Shown in pieces: positions 1-50,889 of a stretch of DNA of 64,000 bases. How positions within the stretch are numbered: position 1 is the stretch's first letter; each line of letters opens with the position of its first letter. A model generated the notes under the pieces. It made no database searches, had not been told where the DNA came from, and worked only from the letters and a program-made list of their open reading frames with translations. The position numbers were made by a program, and so were the translations under genes. This DNA comes from Ariolimax columbianus (taxonomy: Eukaryota > Mollusca > Gastropoda > Stylommatophora > Arionidae), in NCBI GenBank assembly GCA_036924085.1, contig JAVGWX010000009.1, positions 60,346,512 through 60,410,511 of the forward strand, in the 5' to 3' direction.

Positions 1-321
1 ATACAGGACAGAATTATAGAAAATAGCCGTCTGTTTTGGGAGGGTTAGTTGATGTCCTCTGCACCCCAAGATGATAACAGCAAAGAGGAAGTCTGGAATG
101 TGACACAACCGTGGTACGAACCGAAAACCTACATCGGGAGAGACAAAATTAAAGACAAAAGAAGATGGTCATAGAGCAGAACGTCGAAATATTGTGCTGG
201 ACGGGATAGTTTTAGACTGAGCTTCTTCATTGGTACTAAGTCGCCTATTCTATATTTCTTTTTCCATTGTGCCATGCCGACTGGCGTATGCTTTCATGTA
301 TCTGTATAACTTATGTACATA
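1..321. other. No gene seen
   Basis: No exon, RNA gene or clear repeat recognised. Confidence 0.5.
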
Positions 322-470
322 GATGTTGTCGTTTTTAACGCCTACAATGAGTATGTTTACCCTTTTGTGCGCCCTAAAAAGGAAGTTGAGTAGCGGGTTG
401 TAGTAGCTTTTCTCACATTTCGAGCGTGCTGAGGAAGTTAACCAGTCTCCTCCCTCCATATACTTAGTTA
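322..470 (-). repeat. Interspersed repeat with (AAC)n-type tail, partial copy
   Basis: Reverse-oriented match to the family also at 37727-38060, 53915-54112 and 57611-57824. Shared tracts include the region before the tail (gcacaaaagagtaaac... then a GGGCATTC-like end). This copy holds only the 3' half. Confidence 0.65.
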
Positions 471-824
471 AATTATTTATCATAATTGTTGTGGACTCAG
501 TTAATGTCATGATGTCCAACATAGTCTCCCCTTTGTCGTACTTTGTTCCACCTTGCTAATGTGTGTATTATCACAGTTTGGCCTAACTTCACAACACACC
601 CACAGAGAACCCCAGACACAAAAAACAATACTGTTATTTATATTGAGTTTGTAATAATATTCATTAATGCTTCTTCTTCAAGAACATTCTCTTTGGTCAT
701 TTTTTAATGTGGCCTTGCGATTTTTTACATTCTTCTGAAATAACCATATCTGTATGACCCACATCGATCTTTATTTGTTGTTGTTGACTGCAGGCTTTGC
801 TTCTGTATGCAGCTATTTCTGTTT

Positions 825-1030
825 CAAGTCAGGTTCATTTGCAACATACTGACCAAGACACCACCTCGTGTCCCCCTTTTGCACCTATAAACTTGCTATT
901 TTACATCAGCCTGGCCAGCAAGGTGGGCATCAACTCTGCAATCCCCTGTAGTGATGAACCTGCTAAAGAGCATTGCATTTCACAGGAGGACCCAGCCTCA
1001 CATTTTGTACGCTCTGAGATGTAAGAAGAT
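825..1030 (+). repeat. Interspersed repeat with (AAC)n-type tail, head region, divergent
   Basis: Resembles in forward sense the head of the family seen reversed at 20680-20822 and 36330-36548: catactgaccaagac, then a variable stretch, then agcctggccagcaaggtg. Divergent, so old. Confidence 0.5.
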
Positions 1031-1062
1031 GCCACTCAAGCACACTCAGGTCAGGTCAGGTC

Positions 1063-2031
1063 AGGTCATTCCGTAACCGGTGAGGTCGTTGGAGCACACA
1101 TGAAGACATCCTCACAACTCCACGCCATCCCTCTCTGTCAGATGCCGCTGCCTGTGACTCTTCTTGGCGGAGACTGGTCCATTATTTTATGTTGTCCTCC
1201 CATCTCTTTTTGGGCCGGCCTCTTCGTCGTCTGCCATGCACCTTCCCGTGGAGGATTGTGTTTGCAAGACCATTTGATCTCGATATGTGACCGTACGAAG
1301 TGAGTTTCCTTCTTTTGACAGTTGCCAAGAGATCTTCGAAAGATCCTATTGCCGTTGTAATTCAATTTAGGATTTCCTCGTTTGTAACTCGATCTTTGTA
1401 CGTGACGTTTAAAAGTTTTCGGAAACATCTCATCTCCAAGGCCTGTATCCTGCGTTGAAGGTCAGCTGTAACTGTCCATGTCTCACCACGCATAGAGAAA
1501 TATTGACAGGACCAGTGTACGCATTAATCTGATTTTCGTGCGTAGTGCTAACCGTTTATCTTGCCAGATTTTGTTAAGCCGTGCAAGCGCCGCTATTGTC
1601 TGTGCTATTCTGGCCAACACTTCACATTTTGATCCTTCATCACTGACAATCGACCCAAGATATTTAAAACGGTCAACTACTTCGAGTTCTTGACCGTTAG
1701 CTTTTATCTTGCTGTTGAAGCCCGAAGCGTTGTTTGTCATTAGATTTGTCATTCCAGCGTTTATCTCCATACCATAGTCAAGAGCTGTTTCATCGAGCCT
1801 TCTGACCTATTCCTGGAGTTCTGCTTCTGAACCCGCCAACCCGTCAATATCATCTGCAAAACGAAGGTTGGTAATCGTTCGGCCCCCTATCTTGACAGTA
1901 CCAACGTGACCTCCAAGTGCCTCACTCATAATTCCTTCCAGGAATATATTGAAAAGAGTTGGAGAGAGTGTACACCCCTGTCTCACACCAACTGATGTGC
2001 GAAACCAGTCTCCTCCAAGCACACTACCAAA
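1063..2031 (-). pseudogene. RTE-like LINE reverse transcriptase remnant (RT fingers/palm to 3' end)
   Basis: Reading the minus strand from 2031 down gives GDWFRTSVGVRQGCTLSPTL, then TNLRFADDIDGLAGSEAELQ (the FADD catalytic box), VDRFKYLGSIVSDEGSK and RLMRTLVLSIFLYAW. After frame breaks come REGAWQTTKRPAQKEMGGQ and related tail residues. This order (RT motifs 4 and 5, YLGS box, LYxxE/W box, Arg-rich tail) is typical of RTE-type LINEs. It has in-frame stops and frameshifts and lacks the endonuclease and N-terminal RT. The 3' end is a short (AGGTC)n run near 1049-1066. Confidence 0.85.
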
Positions 2032-3236
2032 GAAAATTTGTCAAGAATAAAGAACTTGGTTATGACTGGCTTCCAAAAACAGTAAAATAACAATGTAAAA
2101 CTATTTAAAGCACAAAATAACCATTTTCTTATATCCATTGACAAAGACGTGTTACATAAGTAGTCAAGTAATCCCCCTAGACAGACAGCATCTGTCGCAC
2201 TGACCATCCATGACAACGGTTGATGGTAGAAACCCAGGCAACATGCAGAACATGTTGAGTGGAGGCAATGTGTGTTAGCCAGGTGTTGTATGTGCAGCCT
2301 TGGAGACAACTCCATGAGTGAGTGAGGCCTTTTCCGGCCCATAATTTCCAGGGACAGGTGTAGAAGCTGTCAATCCAGGAAATCCTGACAGAGGCAGTTT
2401 AACTTGGCCGAAGAAAGAGAGGCGGCGCTGATCCAGAATTAAGGAAATGCTCTCGAGTTGTATTCGCCTGAGGACCTTGCTGTTAGTGACCAGGATTTGC
2501 CAGCAAGCTCCAAGGATGTGATGTAAGTTGCAAGATCTCGATCTGCTTCTGATCTTCCTTTAAGACCATCCACATCTCGGAACCATATCAGAAGATTGAG
2601 ATGAGTCAGGATCCAGATAGGTGCAGCTTGGTTTTCAAGAAGTGCCTCTGCTGTGACCAGAAAGTTCACGTTACATAAGATACCCTCCATTTTTGTGTAA
2701 TGCTGCTATTTCTTAAGCCTAGTGTGTTCCTTATTTCTGATATGCATCTCCAATCTTATGGTATACTGCTTAAAAAAAATGTCAGTAGCGCATGCTGCTG
2801 TCAGTGATGAAGTGTTAGTGACTTCATAGCAGTAGGCCTCAGCATTTTTATGAAGTGGGGTGACCAGATCCCTTCTTTGATACCTGTCCTTTCTTAACAT
2901 ATAGTCAGGCACATATTTACAGCTGAGTTGACCGAAGAGTATCAATAACAGGGATCATACCTGATGACTTTTACATGAGAAACAAGTGATCTGTAACAAT
3001 TCCCAGCTCATTAATTTCAACATTGACAAATATCTGATATTTCATGTCTTAAAAAGTATGTTCGGTACATTGTTGACCGCTGATTCTTCGTACTGGAACC
3101 CAGGGATCCACATAGCTCATGTTATAAACTAATGCAGCAGCATTTAGCACATTAAAACAGGTCATCCGCAGCACTAATTTCACAAAGCATTGACCATTAG
3201 CTGTTAAGAATAAATATTAGACTAAATTTTCTCGTT
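2032..3236. other. No gene recognised; unclassified intron sequence
   Basis: Several short ORFs on the minus strand (for example 1983-2342, 2439-2690) show no family motif. Probably decayed repeat DNA. Nothing I can name. Confidence 0.4.
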
Positions 3237-3765
3237 CTTCTTCTTTGGCGTTCATGCTGTTAAGAACGTTTTATCATAGTTTATAGCCAGACTGTGATAT
3301 CTGCACCTTTCAGCCTGACAAATCCCGTTTGAGCAGAGCATTTTTGGGCCAGCATTTGTCATTCCTATTCAATCCTCATTCTCCTAGGCAGGTTGCATGG
3401 ATGCAGTCTGTTCCAGGGCCACCGCTTGGAGGCGGAATAGGTTCTTGGTCAGCTATAGGTCACTGGCCCGGATGCAAGCAGCCAGCTGTAGGTCACTGGC
3501 CCTGATGCAGGCAGCCAGCTATGAGTCACTGGCCCTGATGCAAGCAACCAGCTATGAGTCACTGACCCTGATGCAAGCGGCCAGCTATGAGTCACTGGCC
3601 CTGATGCAAGCGGCCAGCTAAAGGTCACTGTCCCTGATGCAAGCAGTCAGCTATGAGTCACTGGCCCTGATGCAAGCAGCCAGCTATAAGTCACTGGCCC
3701 TGATGCAAGCCATCAGCTATGAGTCAGTGACTGTTGTCAACTCAGTCACTGAGGCATCTTTAGCC
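3237..3765 (-). repeat. (GAA)-tailed SINE copy with internal tandem expansion
   Basis: On the minus strand it matches the family at 28946-29192, 23966-24330, 51885-52150, 52727-52998 and 60882-61246. It has the head with a tgcaagcagccagctatgag module, the gcagtctgttccagggccacc region and a core near catttttgggcc...cagactgtgatatc, and ends in a cttcttcttt tract (GAA on the minus strand). The head contains the 33-bp array listed separately. Confidence 0.75.
3453..3735. repeat. 33-bp minisatellite inside a SINE head, about 8 units
   Basis: Unit like ctggccctgatgcaagcagc plus cagctatgagtca, repeated with small changes. Other copies of the SINE carry this module once (for example near 52075 and 52935). 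Because 33 is divisible by three, it creates a spurious repetitive ORF. Confidence 0.85.
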
Positions 3766-3898
3766 CTAATGGAATTTTAACAACACATTTATTTAACCAC
3801 AATGATGTGAATAATACAGAATTATTTGACATAAAAACCAGAATACTCCTACATATTCAATGTAAATGTAACTGTTTATTTGATGTTATAAAAATATA

Positions 3899-3976
3899 TT
3901 ATTTTGTTTTTAGGAGAAACAAAACTTAATACTGGGTTATTTTGTTTTTAGGAGAAACAAAACTTAATACTGGGTT
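3899..3976. repeat. 39-bp direct duplication (two units)
   Basis: attttgtttttaggagaaac plus aaaacttaatactgggtt occurs twice in tandem, about 100 bp before the first visible p38 exon. Each unit carries a ttttttag-like acceptor motif. Confidence 0.85.
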
Positions 3977-4073
3977 TACATATCTCTCTTGCCACACACA
4001 GCCATTGCTTATTTTTTAAAACTTACCCTTGTTTTGTAATACATGTGTTTTGTTGTTTGTGTACTATTTCCAG

Positions 4074-42935
<38,862 letters not shown>

Positions 42936-43052
42936 CAGGATCAGTCATCCGATGTAGCACCTCTGGACTAGTCCACCAGCCTCTACTCTTGAGACAGTCA
43001 ACTATCATCATTTGTCCACCATTGCCTTCTCCCATACCCCCTTAGCCTAAAT

Positions 43053-44357
43053 CAGTGTTTCTCGACCTATTTGCTAATGGGCCCACTTCAGAATTTCCTT
43101 TCCCTAACTCATGTAATTATAACATTCGTCATGTAAATGTCTAAGATATGATTCCGTTGTGTATTTCTTTACTTTATTTTCTGTTTATTGTTTATTTCTT
43201 TCAAGTTGCCCAAATGTACTTTGTGATTGTTGTTGCTGGTTTGTTTCCTGTTGTTTTCTTACTTATCAAGTTTTCACTGACACAAGCATTATTTGATGGT
43301 CTATGCTTGATGATAGAGAAGTTAGAAAGTAATAGTTTATTATAATTGTCTGGATCGAAATAGGTATATTTACCACAGTTGCAACGTTGGGCAGGAGCAA
43401 GGGTAGGCCTGTTGTAATACTTTTTTTAAAGGGTATTTAGTTGATGGAATTCCCTAACTCAACTCTTTCTTTCAGTGAGGAGCATTTGTCACCTGGGGGT
43501 CACGGGTTTGATTCTGGATTTCCTATTACTTCATTCTCTTTTCTATAATTTGATATGGTTTTCAAGTGTTTATTGTTGTACTTGTTTTTGTGATCATTGT
43601 TGCTACTTTGTTGAAAATATCACTTAACCTGTGTGGCCTCACTTTTCATAGTCGCTGTAACAAAATATATATTATTTCACTTTCTTTACCATTGTCAGGT
43701 GTATATGTTTTCTGAAATTTTGTTATTGTTACCATACAGTAGCAATTGGGCTCTCACCCTACAGCCCAATGCCATGTTATGGTATTTGTATGTGTTTGTT
43801 AGTTGTTGATTAGAACCATATGAAGTGGGCCGTTTATCTGGTCTAGAAGGAAGCAGCATTTTCCTAACATTCTTGTAAAATTTGGCACTGAAAGAGATAA
43901 TGATTGGCGGTTTTGTATGTGTGTTTGCACCACTCTGGAGTATGTTTTGGCTGGATTCTATCCAGGTTGGAGTGTGTTTTGGCTGGATTCTATCCAGGTT
44001 GGAGTGTGTTTTGGCTGGATTCTATTCAGGTTGGAGTGTGTTTTGGCTGGATTCTGTCCAGGTGTTTGTTAAGTGGAATTTGTTGAGTTCTTATCCCAAA
44101 AATGGTGCTCTGATACCTCCATGTGAGTTGATTGATGCTGTCATTTGATTTTAACTTCTTGCCATATGTCTGTAGACGTCCATTACTGTTACCGAGTACT
44201 GATTACGTGGCCACACATTTCATAGTCGCTATTAATTGCCCTCTTCATGGGGAACTCCAGTTTTATTGACCTATATGGCCTCATATTTCATAGTGCTGTT
44301 ACGTGTGGAGCATATGAAATATATTGTAGGGCCATGTAGCAGCATTGAGAAACATTG
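43053..44357. mobile_element. hAT-like non-autonomous DNA transposon
   Basis: Left end cagtgtttctcgacctattt gctaatgggcccactt. The right end, read outward on the minus strand, is caatgtttctcaatgctgct acatggcc. Such CAGTGTTTCTC..CC termini are typical of hAT elements. Flanking 8-mers gcctaaat and gtctatgt share 5 of 8 bases, a possible decayed 8-bp duplication. The 1.3-kb interior has no transposase and contains a short tandem array. Confidence 0.72.
43932..44062. repeat. 33-bp tandem repeat, four units, inside the hAT-like element
   Basis: Unit gtgttttggctggattctat ccaggttggagtg, nearly identical. Creates two spurious ORFs. Confidence 0.93.
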
Positions 44358-45119
44358 GTCTATGTTAAGCCCACCACCTAAGCCATCCTTCATTTACAGT
44401 TAGGAATGCATGTTCAGTGTGAGGACTAATGTATGTTGACATCCAGTTGATTTATTAATCATTACCACACATCAATAGTGACACAAAATTATGCTTGTCT
44501 AGCATTTCATCAAGTGCTAAATTGGGTGAACAATCATTTTTTAGAGCAGTTTCTAAACAGTAATTATGTTCACTTCTCATCTAAACACTCATAATTTACT
44601 CATTTCTGTGTTATTTTAAAACAATGTTCATAGTTTAGAAGCGATACCCTTAATTGACTAGGGCTTATTTTGGCTTTTGTACTTGTGTGAGAAAGCATGC
44701 TGTTTGTTTGAAGGCACATTTCTTGATGTATTTCAATGAAGAGAACAGAAATTGCAATACTAGTTTGTTTGCTAAAAAAAAGATGAAACGAGTTACACTG
44801 TGGATATTTTTTTTCTTTAGAAAATCAATTCTGAGGTTCTTTACAACAATCATTTTGCTTCTGTTTTTTTCTCTTCTTGGCTGTATCTGCTTTGTCAACA
44901 TGTTAGTTATATCTAAACAAATTGTTAATCAGTCTTTCTAGTCATTCCTTTGTTAAGAAAGCTGCAGGTTGTATTGCACATTCATATATGTTAACTTCAG
45001 GCAATGAAAACTTATACATCAGAAAAATTGGAAACCAAACATAACTAAACTACAAGCTATATAATTAGTTTATTTTTGTACAAAACAAGGGTCGAAATTT
45101 CTGGAATTTATCTTCTAGA
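44358..45119. other. No gene seen
   Basis: AT-rich; the short hydrophobic ORFs (for example 44654-44941) have no family features. Confidence 0.4.
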
Positions 45120-45330
45120 ATTTTTAGTGTATGGCTGGCATAGCTGTAAGTGACCATCACATTTAATTGCGATTTTCAAGGCACCAACAAACTGCTTCCA
45201 CTTTCTTCACTCTTGGACCGCCCTTCATACAGTGCCCCAGCTGTGGTTGATGATTTTTGTTTCAGCTTCAACATATCTTCGCCAAGTTGTTCTAGGTCTG
45301 CCTCTCTTTCATTTTCGTTCTATAGCATAC
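45120..45330 (-). pseudogene. LINE 3' remnant
   Basis: The minus strand reads KRGRPRTTWRRYVEAETKII NHSWGTV, then RKWKQFVGALKIAIKCDG. Matches the RGRPxxTWRRxVExE...W..(L).A.DR..W..FV.AL tail of RTE-like LINEs. Confidence 0.75.
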
Positions 45331-45334
45331 TATA

Positions 45335-47394
45335 ATTCTAAATAATGAAACATACAAATTTTTAAAACCATTCTACATTTATCTAACCAACTATTTAAGT
45401 TACAAAACAGTCATCTACCTATTTTCAATATGAAAATGATCACCAGCGCTAATGCTGGTCACTATAAAATAATTAGATTGTCACATTGTACATTTTAAAT
45501 TTATTTGAATGATTGCACCAGTATCATTCTGATGGATTCATTTTTGTATGTTTAAAAAAAAGGATGCTGAGAGACCCCACATGTATATGTATATACATCA
45601 TTTGTAATATTTTAAAAACTCGAATAAGGATAACAAATATACTAAACTTGTAGATTAAAGGTACAAGCAAAGAAAATTTGTATAAAGATTTTAAAAAATA
45701 CAAATTCTGTATTTCTGTATACTGTAGAAATGTGAAAAGGGGGGGAAAGTCAGGTAATCAAAGAAAAATTTTACTTGACTCCTAAATTATTTTCCTCATC
45801 TGGATGAAATTATCTTACTTTGGATTTTAAACTAGATGTCAACAACAACAAGAAGAAAAAATTGTTAAAAGGACATAATATTGTAGGATTATATATATAT
45901 GAGGCAAAAAGGGAGTAAACAAAACAAGAAGAAATAAAAACTTTACTACCCAAAATTGTATTCCAGGCAAAGTGGTATATGCATTCAGATGCCAAAAGTA
46001 TTCCAAATGTTTATTTTTACAATTTATATCCATATATGCCTTTGGTTGATGAGTTTCCCATGCACAATGAAATTAATAATAGAATAACCCAAAGGTCACA
46101 CACCCCACACTGAAATGTAATGCTACATGATGACTAACCTCTTATTCTGACTAACCTCTTGTTCTGACTAATTGCGTATCATTATTGCTACAGCTACTGA
46201 GCTAGGCACATTGAAAGGATTTATCAGTCATACAAATTAAAATCACTATCTGATTCTTCAGCAGCAACTATTTCTCTAACTTGCTGCTAAGAAACCACTT
46301 TTTAAGTAGCATATCCCTAGATGAGCCATGGCTGCCTTCCATTTTAAACAAGAAAAACAGTAAATTTCACAACACTTGCCAACACATTGTTGAATTTTGA
46401 TTTTGTGAACAACTCTTTAGAAACAGATCCAGCAGTAATAAATAAATTAACAGGAAATCTAGTTGATTTTTGGTAATGTTAAAATACGAACAGCCGAACA
46501 GAAACAAAATAAATACATTTTTATTCAGGGACAATGTGAATGTACCTCCAATAGGATCCATTAAAAAAGGAATGGCCCCATCATCTCTCCCGAATTAAAG
46601 AGTTAAGTAAAATAAACATTATTAATAGTTCATGATGTTTTGTTATTACTCCATTAACGCTTTGAACCTTGGCCACCCTGTTCACAAAATCCCATTCATC
46701 TGTGATCCTGAGAATATACGCACAAGGTAGACATTTGAGGAAAACTATTTACTATGACAAAACTTTGTGCTCTTATTTAATTATTCTGTCTGAAATTGTC
46801 TGAACTGATTACCTCTAATGATCCAACTTAATATGCCAGTAGATTGTGAAATATATTTATTGAAGACCATACTCTATCAAATTTACTTGATACATTATAT
46901 GGGATATCCTCCCAGTCCGTAATCTGATCCTCCTAGGGACAGAAACAGATTAAACTTGATCCTATTCAGTGATAATCCAAATGACATATGTCCTCATTCA
47001 AATAATCACTTGTCCTTTTCAGAACAATCACCATCTAAATCTAATTTATCAGCTTCCAAAATACCTTAAGAATACCTTCAATGACTTGTTCTGTTGTTAG
47101 CTGTTTAGAACAGTCATTTGCAAAAATTTTTAAACACCTTTTCATCATGACAAGCATCACAAAAAATTCTTTCATGTTTCCGTCATCATATTTGTTATTT
47201 CCAGAAATGTGTGTATTGTGTAGATGTCACTATATTATGTCAAAAATCTAAGCAGTGTGCCCAATAATATGCCTTAAAATAATGATCCATGCGTCACACC
47301 GAAAAATGAGTGACTTGCAGAATGGAGTATTTATAGTTGTTAGTTATCAATCACAAGTGATGATAGCAACATCATCAGTTGGTTTTGTCTTGAT
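45335..47394. other. No gene seen; AT-rich intergenic sequence
   Basis: No coding motif, RNA gene or named repeat recognised in about 2 kb. Confidence 0.5.
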
Positions 47395-47648
47395 GATGTA
47401 ACGTGCGCTGTATTTGGACTATAGTGATGAAGAAACTGCACCGTCATCAACCTCACTCTTTTGTCCCAATTACTTTGGGCCGGTGGCAAGGTGATAAACC
47501 AAGACGGCTGGAGGTAAATTCAGGATGCAGGCACTCTAGTTCCACCTCCTTTGAAACCAGGGGTTGCTTGAAACCCATGGGGCTCGAACCCTTTGTTTCC
47601 ATTTATCGCTTTGAGAGATGAGTGCCTTACCTCTTGACCATGACACAT
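47395..47648 (-). repeat. tRNA-derived SINE (family F)
   Basis: The minus-strand head tggtcaagaggtaaggcact and, about 40 bp on, agggttcgagccccatgggt give A-box and B-box (GGTTCGAGCCC) matches. Body gtggaactagagtgcctgca. Single copy in the window. Confidence 0.75.
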
Positions 47649-48234
47649 ACCCAGATAGATGTGCATCACAGGTTTAAAGTGTTAAGGTATTAGCTATTGA
47701 CGAACATGTCGCTTGAATGGTACCCAGGGAGAACCAAATAAGGCTTCTACAACTTTCCAAGCATGTCATAAAAGGTAATTATTGAGATGTGCATGAAACA
47801 GCCACTGCATGAACATACTCAGTTACTTGGATATGGGATTCGTGTTAGAGTCAGCTGCAGTGGTAGCCTTATGCTTGATTGGGAGTGAAAAATTGAAGAC
47901 AAAAAAATTACAAGTTGGCAAGAATGCATATTCTTTCTTTGCCGTTTGTGTTTCCTCATTCTATTATTATATAAATAGCTCAGTGAGTCAGCAGTAGATG
48001 AATAAAAATCTAGAATCTGTCCCCAGTGTAATGCTTTCAGTTTCTGAAAACTAATTTATAAAGAATTTCTTAAACCTTTGCCTACCAGGCGATGGAATCT
48101 TTGCTTTTCAGGCGATGGAATCTCTGCTTCAACAGCCGTGGGATAATACAGTATTTATAAGTAACTGATGAATATAAATTTGAAAAATGCAGTATATTTA
48201 CTGTTGAAAGGTTCTATGAGGTGGCATATTTCAT

Positions 48235-48345
48235 CATCTAAATCTTCACCAAATGCTGCAAACAGAATGAATGCTCAGCATTCTCGGACAGCTGCTGTAT
48301 CTTCACCAAATGCTGCAAACAGAATGGATGTTTAACATTCTCGGA
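48235..48345. repeat. About 55-bp direct duplication
   Basis: tcttcaccaaatgctgcaaa cagaatg...tctcggac occurs twice. Confidence 0.85.
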
Positions 48346-48479
48346 CTGCTGACAAGTGCATATTGCTGAAAACCATAAACTGTAGGTTAAAGGCAAAACA
48401 TAATGAGTAATAAACTACTTAAAAAAAACTATCAACTAATGTGTTTGTTCTCATTGCTAATGTCCCCTTCAAGGAATTA

Positions 48480-48615
48480 TAGAACTGAGGAATAAGGGCT
48501 GCTTACACCTGAAGCCGTCACGCACTATACAGACCTAGGTTTTTATTTTAATTCTATCAGGGAGGATTTGAACGCACGTCCTCGTGGTCAAAGACCAATA
48601 TCCAAACGACTTGAT
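48480..48615 (-). repeat. tRNA-derived SINE (family E)
   Basis: The minus strand reads gggaagtagctaatcaagtc gtttgg and gtgcgttcaaatcctccctg (B-box-like). Continues taaaataaaaacctaggtct. Same head and spacing as 55460-55640. Confidence 0.7.
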
Positions 48616-49302
48616 TAGCTACTTCCCTAAAATGTATAGTGACATAGATGCTAACAGCTACGTGGAACAAACATATCCGTTCCTGAAATATTTACCTGCT
48701 CAGACTGGTTATTGTTTTAAAATAATTCACCTGTTTTTCAATTCCAAGCTTTGAAAAACGTACACATTTTCTTTACTTTGGAAATGTCACCATTTTAATC
48801 TGTAGTTAAGAAAAAGTATGTGGATACTGCACATGTTCTTTGTTTGAAACGTGGTGATTTTGTTGAAAATAAATAGGAATTTTCAACTTCACATACCTTC
48901 AGTAAAATGTGAATATTGTGAAAACTATTCACCTAATAAGTTGGAACTTTAAGAACATGTTTCCACATAGATTAACTTCGATAGAAAACTATATTTTTGT
49001 TCATAGCTGTTAGTAAAAAAACATTTATCATTTTTTTTTGGTTGATAACACAATCTATGTCACTATAATCTCTTTTATACTATTCTGCATTCAAACACAT
49101 GATTTTTTTAGTCCTTTCGATTCGTCATTCAAATATGAATATTTTAGTACATAATATGTGACATGTTAGTGAAATCTTAATGAAGATATATAAATCTCAA
49201 CTAAATGATATTGTACTGAAGTTTTATGATGGGAAAACAATTATGTAGTGAATAACCTAAACAACATAAAATTATAATAAATTATTTCACACCAATGCTT
49301 AC

Positions 49303-49815
49303 TTACTATCCATGTCCAAGCACCACGTCATATAGCATGCATCCAATATTCATGGATTGCCCTATAATTTGCCTCTAGCATGTCGCATCTATTGCATGTT
49401 TCTTGGTCATCAGGTGATCTGGGTCCTGTATTATGCATGTCACAGGTGTTATCATCTGTATATCCCCATCTTTTCATGTTTCTCTTGCACTGTGTTACAC
49501 CACGTTCGAATCTGTTCAGTTACTTCCATGTTGTGTATGGTAGATGATGTCCGGGGGCAGGTTCCTCCTGAAGTTCCATCTCTGGGGCCTGCATCAATTC
49601 ATGCCATCTCTTGATACGGCGACTTACAGGGTTGGTCTATATCGGCTTTGTTGATTTTACGAAGCTATGTCTGGATTTGAGTCTTGTGCTCTGTACTGAT
49701 GTCCAGACATTGAGTGTCTTGGGTTGTGCTCCTGTTTTTCTTATTCATTATTTGCTGCGACGCTTCTTCAATTATGGCATATATTTTGTCACCGATGGTG
49801 GGTTTTAGGCACCAT
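49303..49815 (-). pseudogene. LINE 3' remnant (CR1/jockey-like C-terminus)
   Basis: Frames of the minus strand give NRFERGVTQCKRNMKRWGYT DDNTCD (after correcting frame), then ETCNRCDMLEANYRAI and YWMHAI. Resembles the WKSLNRLRTGVGRCxxNMxKWGYxDDxTCDCG...TMxHLLxCP end of these LINEs, but degraded. Confidence 0.6.
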
Positions 49816-49974
49816 GATACTATCCAGTCTACCTCATTTATTGTTACGTGAAACTAGTTTTGCATTGGCAGAATTTTTCCAGACTCATGCGCGTAATCAG
49901 CATTAATGATAAGATTACATTTTTAAATAAAAGGTGAGGTATTTGCCCTGTAAGGCACATGTTTCTTTTCTATT

Positions 49975-50110
49975 GGGGGACACAATAAAAAATCTAGCCT
50001 GCACACTGTGGGGGCAATTGCATGAGGATACATTCTTTATTTATCAGCCTTATAAATCCCTCGGCAGACTCCAAAAATGGGATTAGACAGTGTTGTTAAT
50101 TTTTTTTAGT
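49975..50110 (+). repeat. SINE family E, body only
   Basis: caataaaaaatctagcctgc acactgtg...ttctttattt matches the body of 55460-55640 (aaaatctaccctgtacacta c...gatctttattt). Confidence 0.55.
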
Positions 50111-50141
50111 AAATCAGTTTTCCATCCAATGATTGGCCTGT

Positions 50142-50245
50142 GTAAAAAATATTTATTTATTTTGTTTAGATGTGAGGTTTCTTGAGGTTGCCATTAAAAA
50201 TATTTATTTATTTTGTTTAGATGTGAGGTTTCTTGAGGTTGCCAT
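50142..50245. repeat. 52-bp direct duplication
   Basis: aaaaatatttatttattttg tttagatgtgaggtttcttg aggttgccatt occurs twice in tandem, identical. Confidence 0.95.
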
Positions 50246-50454
50246 TGTCATTCAAATCCCTATGTAGTTGCCTTTTATGACTTGCATATTAAAATTTTGT
50301 TTCAGTCTCTTATTTTTTCCTCCCGAGCCCATGGCATCTGGATCTATATTGGGAAACTAAAAATTATTTATACCAAATATAGATCAAATATGTGAGGTGT
50401 ATAGCAATGTGTGTGTGTGTGGCGCAACTAATTTTCATCCGCAGATGCACTAGA

Positions 50455-50715
50455 GCATCTGATTAGTGTTGTGGTAAGAGCACTCAATTTTGATGGCAAA
50501 GGTACAAAGTTCAACTCCCTCAACCATCATGCTACAGTCAACACAGCTGTAAATAGGTACCCAATATGGTTAGCAAAGGAATAGGCAGCGAGGAAGGAAA
50601 CTGTCCACCCTACCTCACATCATAAGCTGTGACTTAGTATACAGAAGTCTCTAACACTTAATTTCCGACCAACGGTTAAGTCTGCTGGCGATGCACTAGC
50701 ACCTGAGTTGCTTAT
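50455..50715 (+). repeat. tRNA-derived SINE (family B)
   Basis: Head gattagtgttgtggtaagag cactcaattttgatgg, then ggtacaaagttcaactccct (B-box-like). Body aaactgtccaccctacctca, aagctgtgacttagtataca gaagtctctaacac. Matches 4215-4445. Confidence 0.75.
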
Positions 50716-50889
50716 GAAAATTATAATAAAAACAGCTTGATAGTTCTTAGTATGTTCATGTGGTTGCAAAGACAGATCTGTGTGTGATAGCTATAGGAAA
50801 TCAAGTATATCAGACTTCAGGTGCAGCCCATCAATCCTTACCAACCCCCTTGCCTATCTTGAAAACTAGAGCTGATTCATTATTTGAAA

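Noticed and set aside
1..4073. Missing p38 exons 1 and 2 inside the window
   Set aside because: Looked for the glycine loop, the ATP lysine and the RELRxLKHMxHEN block in all frames; nothing found, so they are taken to lie upstream.
43882..44148. 88-residue ORF with repeated FWLDSIQVGVC units
   Set aside because: Encoded by a 33-bp tandem repeat inside a hAT-like element.
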